DNA from: Pyropia yezoensis
Taxonomy: Eukaryota > Rhodophyta > Bangiophyceae > Bangiales > Bangiaceae
Direction: 5' to 3'
NCBI GenBank assembly: GCA_009829735.1
Contig: CM020618.1
Span: 40,849,030 to 40,913,029 of the forward strand
Length of the DNA stretch: 64,000 bases
Notes under the pieces: model-generated
What the model saw: the letters and a program-made list of their open reading frames with translations, nothing else
The model's database searches: none
Told to the model about the DNA's origin: nothing
In this document: positions 57,031-64,000 of the stretch, piece after piece
Position numbering within the stretch: the first letter of the stretch is position 1
Layout of the letters: every line of letters begins with the position of its first letter
Made by a program: the position numbers and the translations under genes

Positions 57031-57452
57031 CCGCCGCGCCCTGCCGCCGCGCCCCAGCCCGCGCCACCCCCGTGGGGGCTGGCACCACCTGGGGGGCGCT
57101 CGCCGCTCGCCCTGCCGCAGGACCGCCGCCCAAGGAGGTGGAGGGGGGGCCGCTCCGCGGGGGCGCCTGAATTGCCGCCCCGCCGCACGGCTGGCGGCCA
57201 CCCTCGCCGCCGTCGCCGCCGCGCGCCTGGCCACCGCTCCCGCTGCGCGCCTGGCTGCCGCGCCTGCCGCGGCGCCCGCTGCCGCCGCCCCGCGCTGCGG
57301 CCCCTCCTACCCGCCCCGCTGGGTGGCGGGGTTTTGGCGCAGGTGACGGGGTCGCTCTCTCGCCGCCGCCTTCCCGCCCACCTGCGTCGGCCACCGCTAC
57401 CGGGCCTCCCTTTTGGCGCGCGGAGCTTGGCTGCTCGCCACGACGCTCCCCC

Positions 57453-57921
57453 TGCGGCAGTATTGACCCCCAGGTAGGGGGGCAACACGTGCCATGCAAG
57501 GGGCGGCAGGCCACTAGCCTGATCCGTTCCTCCCCCTGCATTTGGGTCCATATTCCCTAAGTTTGGGATAGTTAGCTTAGTAGTAAATCCAACTTGGATT
57601 TGAGGGTTTTCTGCATTTATCGTCTTGAATTTTCGTGTGGCCCGGTGGGCAGGTGCTGGGGTGGGAGATTCTGAGTGGCGAGATTCTGAGTGGACCCTGG
57701 GGGGATAAGGGGAGGGACAGCGGGGCTTGGCCCTGCGTCCCCGTCCCGACCAAGAAACTGTTGGACCACACACCATCCTCTTGTTTGTCCGTGGGGGGTT
57801 TGCCCCACAACAGGGACAGAGTGTGTGCGACTTGCACTTCTTCCGGTTCCCCCGACACGGGAGGCAGCCCTTGCACACCGGCCCAACTTGGGTGCCGTGT
57901 GTGCATGTGGTTTTTGCCACA
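57453..57921 (+). repeat. 5' LTR of element B
   Basis: 469 bp ending GCCACA, nearly identical to the LTRs of element A and to the solo LTR at 41968. Confidence 0.95.
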
Positions 57922-57923
57922 TT

Positions 57924-57941
57924 TGGTGGAGCAGCAGGGGA
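57924..57941 (+). other. primer-binding site of element B
   Basis: TGGTGGAGCAGCAGGGGA two bases after the LTR, identical to that of element A. Confidence 0.8.
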
Positions 57942-58040
57942 CAGAGGTAAACTTTACCTCCGGGTGCACCCGGGTGTAGGGGGCCCTCTGTCTCAGAGGA
58001 ACGGTGGTCTTGGACCGTGTCATACGGATCGTCAGCCAAC

Positions 58041-59987
58041 ATGGCTAGCTCGGACCCCCCGTCGTCCGGGGAGTACACGGGTGACGCACGTACTTCAGTG
58101 CCTTTGAATACTGGTGAGACACAGGTGGGTTTACCTGGGGTCGCAGAGGGACTAGAGGTCCCTCAAGCCAGCAGGACTGGAAGTACGGGCGGGCAACAGG
58201 CCACCCCGACTCAGTCGGGAGTTCACTCGGGTGACACTTCTGATGTGGGTGGGCCGAAGTCTGGCCACCGTGTGGTATACTCAACGGGAACGTCCCAAGG
58301 GGTGAGGACTGTCCCCGCGGGTTCCACTCGGGTTGGAGCCAACTTTGGCTTGGAGCCGTCGCCAACTAGGCTTTCGGAGGACGGCGGACCTCCGTTGGTC
58401 GGCGATGGGCTCGCGCCCATGCCCCCGGTTGAGACCCCTGAGGAACGTGGTTACCCCTCAGGTGGACTCCCGGAGGCGGACCGAGACTCAACTGGAGTCG
58501 TCAATCCACTCCTCGCGGAAACTGTCCGTCGGGAGGCGACCAATGTGTTGCGGCAGACTTTGCCGGACCTGGTGGTCACGATGACGAATACTATTCTGAA
58601 TCAGATTGTGGCGAGTTTGCCAGATGGTCTCAATGTCCAGACCGGATTGGGGCTTTCGAGCCCGCAGGCGCAGGGGGAATCTCTCCTGACGCCTATTCCG
58701 GGTCGCCCCGAACAGGGGGGGACCCCTGTGACTCCCAACGTGGGAGCCGCACCATTCTCGGTGGGGCGTACGCCCTTCACGGGGGAGTTCCCCTCGGAAA
58801 CGCCGGCGGCTACACCAAGCGCGCCGCGCCGGACTACAGGCACTGAGGGTGAACTTACCCCAGTGCCACAGCGGCTGTTCCCTCAACGTGAGGTGCCGCC
58901 CAAGATCCAGGTAGCCAACCCGGTCTACCAGCGGATCTTTGACTGTGAGACCTACGCCCTCCACAACAAGTCGGTGGCGTATGGTCCTGACCAGGCCCGA
59001 GCCATGGGCCGTGCCAAGAAGAATGCACTTCATTCTTTTGGGCACAAAGCGGAGTGGGATGGAACTCCCCCCCTCCGTGTCTTTGAGTTCCTACGTCGTT
59101 TCACAAAAGCCTGTGACGACAATGCCATAAGTGAAGGCATGGCTTTTTACATGCTACAGGAGTTTACGAAGGGCGACCTGCGGACAGAACTTATGTCCGT
59201 CATGCCCAGCTCCTCAAGTGGAGGCGCTGGGGAGGTGACGTCCTATTTGGAGCTCGTCAACTGGTTGTTGAGAGCCATAGTTGATGAGGCAGCGTTGGCT
59301 TCTCAAGTCGAGGAGTTTACGCAAGCCCATCAGGAAGAGGCGGAGGACGAGTTGTCCTTTGCGGAGCGAGTCCGTAAGCTCAACAATCTTTGTGGGTTTC
59401 TTCATCCACAAGCTGTGGTGAAGAGTCGGTTTGTGGAGGGACTCCATTGGTCAGTCCGGATAGAGACCCGGGAGCATAACACTGCCCGGGCGACCCTGGC
59501 CGAGTTGGCCAGGTTCGCCTATCGCAGAGGCGAGGCCTACCGCAAGTTGCGGGAGGAACAACGCCAGGAGCGTCAGGCCGAGTTGGCCAAGAAACGGGAG
59601 GAGGCGCGCCAGGCCAGAGAGTTGAGAGAGGCACGCCGAATCCGCAAGGAAAGGGTGGTAGCTGCCGTGGGAACTTCCCAGGGTATCCCTTCGTCTTCCC
59701 CAGTTGGGAAGACCCCTCCCGGAACAGACCATCGGTGTTGGAACTGCAACTCCGATGGACACTGGGCATATGATTGCCCCAAGTTGAGTAAACGCATCCA
59801 ACAACTTGTTAGGAATGCGAGTAAGAGGTCGGCTACGAACGAAGTACGTTCACGCCGCGAGGGTGGGTCTCGACCAGTCGTCGCGGTCGCCACACCCTCG
59901 GCGGAGGAGGCGGACACGTCGTCCTCGGACTCGTCGTCTTCCTCCCCGCCCTCAGATTCGGACGCCAAGTCGGCGGGAAACGAATGA
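58041..59987 (+). CDS. gag: Gag of element B
   Basis: 648-residue product from ATG at 58041. The N-terminal ~280 residues are Pro/Thr/Gly-rich. A retrotransposon-gag core spans roughly 300-480 (LRVFEFLRRFTKACDD). A charged helical segment follows at about 500-540, then a CCHC zinc knuckle at 566-579 (CWNCNSDGHWAYDC) that would bind RNA, and a serine-rich acidic tail. It forms the particle shell in this family. The end overlaps pol by four bases. Confidence 0.93.
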   Translation: MASSDPPSSGEYTGDARTSVPLNTGETQVGLPGVAEGLEVPQASRTGSTGGQQATPTQSGVHSGDTSDVGGPKSGHRVVYSTGTSQGVRTVPAGSTRVGANFGLEPSPTRLSEDGGPPLVGDGLAPMPPVETPEERGYPSGGLPEADRDSTGVVNPLLAETVRREATNVLRQTLPDLVVTMTNTILNQIVASLPDGLNVQTGLGLSSPQAQGESLLTPIPGRPEQGGTPVTPNVGAAPFSVGRTPFTGEFPSETPAATPSAPRRTTGTEGELTPVPQRLFPQREVPPKIQVANPVYQRIFDCETYALHNKSVAYGPDQARAMGRAKKNALHSFGHKAEWDGTPPLRVFEFLRRFTKACDDNAISEGMAFYMLQEFTKGDLRTELMSVMPSSSSGGAGEVTSYLELVNWLLRAIVDEAALASQVEEFTQAHQEEAEDELSFAERVRKLNNLCGFLHPQAVVKSRFVEGLHWSVRIETREHNTARATLAELARFAYRRGEAYRKLREEQRQERQAELAKKREEARQARELREARRIRKERVVAAVGTSQGIPSSSPVGKTPPGTDHRCWNCNSDGHWAYDCPKLSKRIQQLVRNASKRSATNEVRSRREGGSRPVVAVATPSAEEADTSSSDSSSSSPPSDSDAKSAGNE

Positions 59988-62900
59988 CCGTTTGGGCTGG
60001 TCGTCCGAAGCTCACAACGGCAGCCTCGGCCAAGTGGGCCAGGAGGACAAACCAACCGTGCCGGATACTGCGGCGACCTAAGGGAGTCCGCCCACCTCGG
60101 GTAGGACTCCCCAAGAACGTAAACCCACGTCGGGTCATCGCGGTGCTGACGGGTGAGAACTTCCAGGTGGCTGGACGGGTGCATCTTGCCCCCGGCCGCG
60201 CCTGTTGTGCCCGTATCGTACTTGATACCGGGTCAGGAGCCTCCTTGATACGCAAGTCGCTATTACCAAAGGAGGTGAAGCTCCAGCGCTGGAGGTCCAA
60301 AGCTGACCATATGATTGACATCAATGGTGGGGTACTTCCCATCGTTGGTGCCGTGACCCTACCAACTAGGTTGGGGACCCATGAGGTCGACGTGACCTAT
60401 GGTGTAGTTGAGAATATATCAGTACCCCTGCTTCTGGGTACCCCTTATGTTGTTACACAAGTGCCTTTGATTTGTGGCCCTGAGTACTGGGTCAAGTTGA
60501 TGAATGGGGAGACTATCCCCATCCTTGGTAAGGGAAAGTCTGTGGCTCCTGTGACAGTCTCACAGTCGAAGCCTGTTTGCTCTGTGAGGGAAGGGTTTAC
60601 TGCTACCCTGCGTCTAGCCCGTAAAGTCACGTTGCCCCCCAACTCGGTGGCGCACGTTGACGTTGTAACTGATTTTACGGGGAACGGGTTGGTGCACCCT
60701 TACCCCCGTCTTGCTCGCAAGCACCAAGTGCATGTTGCCCTTGGCACGATGGACTCCAAAGCCGGAGTCCCGTGGAGGATACAGGTGATGAACCTGAGCT
60801 CGTCGCCCCAGTACTTCAAGTCGGGAGCCAAGTTCGGCTATATCGACCAACACGAGGGACCGGTAGTAGCGGTCACCCTCAACGCGGGCGCAAGTAGCGA
60901 CCCGAAGTCCGGAAAGGAGAAGCATCAAGCCAAGTCGGCCGCCTCTCCTCGGCCCCATGTGAACATGGAGGGTGTTCCCCCCAGGTTGAGGGTTCAAGTT
61001 GAACGCCTCTTGGACCAATATCACAAGTTGTGGGATGGTCAATTGGGACTCATGAGAGCCACCCAACACCGGATCGAGTTGAAGCCCGGTGCACCCCCTA
61101 TACGCCAACAACCGTATAGGGGAGGACCTCGTTCAAGGGCCCTCGTTAAGGAGCAAGTTGCTCGCATGGAGGCCCTCGATGTGATCGAGGCCAGCAACGC
61201 CGAGTGGGCGAGTCCGGTGGTTATCGTCCCCAAAGTTGATGGGACCCCCCGGTTTTGTATCGACTACCGTAAGCTCAACGAGAGCACGGTGAAGGACAGT
61301 TATCCTCTACCTAGGATGGACGACTGTCTGGACTCTCTGGGGGAGGCAAACGTGTTCTCCACCCTGGACTGTAACGCGGGGTACTGGCAAATTCCCATTG
61401 CCCCGGAGGACAGGCATAAAACTACCTTTACCTGTCACTGTGGTACCTACCAGTGCAAGCGCCTACCGTTTGGTGTGTGTAACGCGCCGGCAACTTTCCA
61501 GCGCGCTATGGACATGATTCTGGCCGGAGTACGGTGGCAGATCTGTCTTGTGTACGTAGACGATATCATTGTGTTCTCCCGAAGTCCGGAGGAACACATT
61601 GGCCATCTTGGCCAGGTGTTCAAGCTACTTGCTGACGCCGGTGTGTCGCTGAAGGCGAGTAAGTGCCACCTCTTCACTCAAGAGGTGGAGTACTTGGGAC
61701 ATGTTGTCCGTCCGGGGCGTCTCAGTGTTAACGAGAAGAACTTGAGGGCCATTCGTAAGGCTCAGTACCCCCGGACCCAGACCCAGATGAGGAGCTTCCT
61801 CGGGATGTGTAACGTGTACCGACGTTTCACCAAGGGCTTCGCCAAGGTGGCGAAGCCGTTGAATGAGCTAGTGAGCTCAACGCTACCGAAGAACCTGCCT
61901 CCCCCAAGTCGGGTGGAGCAGGAATCCTTTGAGACTCTTCGGGACCTTCTGCTGAAGCCCCCCATCTTGGCTATTCCCAGGTTGGGAGGCCACTACATCC
62001 TGGATGTGGACGCTAGCTACGACCAACTTGGTTGTGTGTTGCTTCAGCAGCAGCCGGACAAGGAGTACTTGCCGGTGGGATACTTCAGTAAGGGGCTGAA
62101 CTCGGCCGAGAAGAACTACGGAGTCACCGAGTTGGAAGGACTCGCAGTGGTGTGGGCGGTGACGTCACCTCGTCACTACCTAGAGGGTGAGAAGTTCCTC
62201 ATCCGCTGTGACCACCGCGCGTTGCAGTTCATCTTTAAGACGGACTGTACGAACACTCGTCTCAATCGGTGGAGGGTGCGACTGGCACCCTTCAACTTTG
62301 ACATTGAGTACCGACCTGGCAGGCAACATGCCCTTGCCGACGGCCTCTCTCGGGTACCTACCGAGGGGCTGGACACTAACCCAGTCGATGAGGACATCCC
62401 CATCGGGGGGGTAGTCACGCGCTCGGGTCAGGCGTTGAACCCCGAGGCGCCAGGGAATAAGAAGTACTTGCCCCTGTCCCTGGACGAGGTGGTGAAGGCC
62501 CAGGCCGAGGATCCCTTCTGCAAGTCGCAGAGGGATACACTGGATACAGTGGTGGAGACGCGTTTCTTTCTGGGAGACGATGGCCTCCTCATGAGGAGGG
62601 GGGTATTCCAGGGGACCGAACAACTTGTCGTCCCCGCATCCCTCAAGGGCAGTATCCTTGAGAGGGAGCACAACGCTCCCACGGGTGGACACCTGGGGTC
62701 TAGTAGACTGTACCAGACCCTGAGGACCAGGTACTACTGGCCGTCCATGGTGGTGGACATCTACAGCTGGGTGGCTGCCTGCACAAGTTGTGCACAGAAC
62801 CGTCTGATGGAACGGCGGCCTAGTACGGCTATGCTATTGTTCCCGGCCAAGGAGCCCTTCGCCGCGTTGGCGATGGACATCCTTGGGCCACTGCCAGTGA

Positions 62901-63967
62901 CCGAGGAGGGCAACCAGTACCTCCTGGTCATCTGTGACCGCTTCACAAAACTTACGCGAGCGATCCCACTGGCAGAGATCACGGCCATGTCGGTCGTGTC
63001 AGCCTTCCTAGATCACTGGGTTGCCGCGTATGGCATCCCAGATAGTACACTATCGGACAATGGACCACAATTTGCGTCTGTACTGTTTCAGGGAGTGCTG
63101 GATATGTTGGGGGTTAAGGCAAACTATGCCACCCCCTACCACCCACAAACTAATGGGCAGGTGGAGCGCTTCAACAAAACTATTTTTAGGCAGCTGCGCC
63201 ACTATGTGAGTGAGCACGTGAAGACGTGGGACCAATACATTTCTATCCTTACTACTGCCTACAATTCGCAGGTTCACTCATCTACCGGGGAAGTACCCCT
63301 CGCTTTTGTGACCCCCCGTCGTGTGCGGTCTATTGCCGTGCGGCGGTCGCTCCCAACTAGGGAGGATAGTGGCAGTACGCCTACTCCTACTGAGAGTAAG
63401 GCGGAGTTCGCTGCTAGGCTGGAACACCTCATCCCTAAAGTCAGGGCTGAGATGGACAAAGCACAAAAGCGCTACAAGCGTACCTTTGACAAAAAGGTGC
63501 GCAATGCTAAGCATGTCCCCGAACAGGGTGACTGGGTGCTGGTTCACTCACACACCCCAACTGGGGGTAAGTTGGTATTCCAGACGAAGGGGCCGTACCA
63601 GGTCCTTCGTACTGATGGGCGGCGCTTCACCATCGAAATTGACGACGGGGTCCGCACAGTGAACGGACAGGACGTGGTCAAAGTTGCACCACCGCCTGCA
63701 GGCGACCCAGCTTGGGCGCGTGCTTTGGAAGCGTGGCGCCTCCCCTCACTGCCTGCGGCCAAACAGGGCCCGCAGGAGTACGTGTTCGATAAGTTCATCG
63801 ACCACGGATGGGATGAGGACACTAACCGCCTCATGTTGAGGGTGCGTTGGTTTGGCTACAAAGCCAAGGATGATACGTGGGAGTATGTGGAGGACCTTCC
63901 TGCTGAGCAGGTCCGGGCGTACTGTGCCCGGAATGAGATAGACCCTAACAGCCCTCCCTCAACGTGA
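59984..63967 (+). CDS. pol: Pol of element B (protease, RT, RNase H, integrase, chromodomain)
   Basis: 1,327 residues from the ATG at 59984, which shares ATGA with the gag stop; pol lies one base back from the gag frame. Protease active site LDTGSG at 80-85; reverse transcriptase with YVDD at 524-527; RNase H near 674 (DVDASYDQLGCVLL). Integrase has its HHCC finger from about 896, DDE residues near 965 and 1025 (SDNGPQF), and a GPY/F-like module (GPYQVLRTDGRRF). The chromodomain starts at about 1266 (YVFDKFIDHGWDED), so integration may be guided by histone marks, as known for chromoviruses. How pol is expressed (restart at ATGA or frameshift) is not known. Confidence 0.95.
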   Translation: MTVWAGRPKLTTAASAKWARRTNQPCRILRRPKGVRPPRVGLPKNVNPRRVIAVLTGENFQVAGRVHLAPGRACCARIVLDTGSGASLIRKSLLPKEVKLQRWRSKADHMIDINGGVLPIVGAVTLPTRLGTHEVDVTYGVVENISVPLLLGTPYVVTQVPLICGPEYWVKLMNGETIPILGKGKSVAPVTVSQSKPVCSVREGFTATLRLARKVTLPPNSVAHVDVVTDFTGNGLVHPYPRLARKHQVHVALGTMDSKAGVPWRIQVMNLSSSPQYFKSGAKFGYIDQHEGPVVAVTLNAGASSDPKSGKEKHQAKSAASPRPHVNMEGVPPRLRVQVERLLDQYHKLWDGQLGLMRATQHRIELKPGAPPIRQQPYRGGPRSRALVKEQVARMEALDVIEASNAEWASPVVIVPKVDGTPRFCIDYRKLNESTVKDSYPLPRMDDCLDSLGEANVFSTLDCNAGYWQIPIAPEDRHKTTFTCHCGTYQCKRLPFGVCNAPATFQRAMDMILAGVRWQICLVYVDDIIVFSRSPEEHIGHLGQVFKLLADAGVSLKASKCHLFTQEVEYLGHVVRPGRLSVNEKNLRAIRKAQYPRTQTQMRSFLGMCNVYRRFTKGFAKVAKPLNELVSSTLPKNLPPPSRVEQESFETLRDLLLKPPILAIPRLGGHYILDVDASYDQLGCVLLQQQPDKEYLPVGYFSKGLNSAEKNYGVTELEGLAVVWAVTSPRHYLEGEKFLIRCDHRALQFIFKTDCTNTRLNRWRVRLAPFNFDIEYRPGRQHALADGLSRVPTEGLDTNPVDEDIPIGGVVTRSGQALNPEAPGNKKYLPLSLDEVVKAQAEDPFCKSQRDTLDTVVETRFFLGDDGLLMRRGVFQGTEQLVVPASLKGSILEREHNAPTGGHLGSSRLYQTLRTRYYWPSMVVDIYSWVAACTSCAQNRLMERRPSTAMLLFPAKEPFAALAMDILGPLPVTEEGNQYLLVICDRFTKLTRAIPLAEITAMSVVSAFLDHWVAAYGIPDSTLSDNGPQFASVLFQGVLDMLGVKANYATPYHPQTNGQVERFNKTIFRQLRHYVSEHVKTWDQYISILTTAYNSQVHSSTGEVPLAFVTPRRVRSIAVRRSLPTREDSGSTPTPTESKAEFAARLEHLIPKVRAEMDKAQKRYKRTFDKKVRNAKHVPEQGDWVLVHSHTPTGGKLVFQTKGPYQVLRTDGRRFTIEIDDGVRTVNGQDVVKVAPPPAGDPAWARALEAWRLPSLPAAKQGPQEYVFDKFIDHGWDEDTNRLMLRVRWFGYKAKDDTWEYVEDLPAEQVRAYCARNEIDPNSPPST

Positions 63968-64000
63968 GGGAAGGCCGAGCAACAGTGCCAAGAGAGTGCT
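63968..64000 (+). other. start of the 3' region of element B
   Basis: The first 33 bases after the pol stop match the corresponding bases of element A (15230 on) with one difference. The rest is outside the window. Confidence 0.9.

Larger units (their letters stand above)
57453..64000 (+). mobile_element. element B: Ty3/gypsy LTR retrotransposon, chromodomain lineage, 3' end outside window
   Basis: 5' LTR, primer-binding site, gag and pol are all present and both genes look whole. The antisense region, polypurine tract and 3' LTR expected by comparison with element A lie beyond the right edge. Its LTR starts TGCGGC where the related copies have TGTGGC. The preceding five bases are CCCCC, so the target duplication cannot be confirmed here. 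Close similarity to A along the whole coding part points to a family that was active recently. Confidence 0.96.

Overview
The window is nuclear eukaryotic DNA that is very GC-rich, full of G/C-run and trinucleotide low complexity, and poor in introns. It carries chromodomain Ty3/gypsy LTR elements, a Patched/sterol-sensing-domain protein and a Myb/SANT plus TFIIS-like protein. A GC-rich alga such as a bangiophyte red alga would fit, but nothing here fixes the taxon. No rRNA genes, CRISPR arrays or prokaryotic operons are visible.

Layout. 1-900: 3' part of a transposase-like gene, cut by the window edge. 901-8.7 kb: weak minus-strand exon candidates, then GC-rich DNA open on both strands, including a clean 113-bp dimeric tandem array (7296-7881). 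8715-18091: Ty3/gypsy chromodomain element A, bounded by identical 469-bp LTR ends and a 5-bp target duplication, with a large antisense coding region between pol and the 3' LTR. 18.1-21.6 kb: low complexity with a few coding-like stretches. 22432-33081: an unrecognised intron-containing gene split by element C, a second chromodomain gypsy element on the minus strand (22657-31659, 642-bp LTRs, 5-bp target duplication). 33.3-34.25 kb: a phytanoyl-CoA-dioxygenase-like frame behind a TATA-like box. 34.3-37.3 kb: degenerate repeats and minus-strand coding-like frames.

37332-38534 (minus): an unrecognised 400-residue protein. 39-41 kb: tandem repeats and a strong hairpin. 41-43.5 kb: CTGGCCGC-type low complexity holding a solo LTR of the A/B family with its target duplication. 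44.9-45.2 kb: a 20-bp and a 17-bp tandem array. 45386-47662 (minus) and 48870-52301 (plus): a divergent pair, the Myb/TFIIS-like regulator and the Patched-like transporter, sharing a 1.2-kb intergenic region. 54528-55762 (minus): a secreted or single-pass membrane protein whose frame is interrupted. 56.4-57.0 kb: a ~65-bp tandem array. 57453-end: element B, a close relative of A whose gag and pol look whole, running off the right edge.

Most of the resolved biology is transposable-element history: two related chromovirus lineages with the same putative primer-binding site, nested or placed in GC-rich repeats and in at least one gene. The clear cellular genes are the Patched-like protein and the Myb/TFIIS-like protein. 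Elsewhere GC richness makes both strands look coding, so gene calls outside the named features are tentative.
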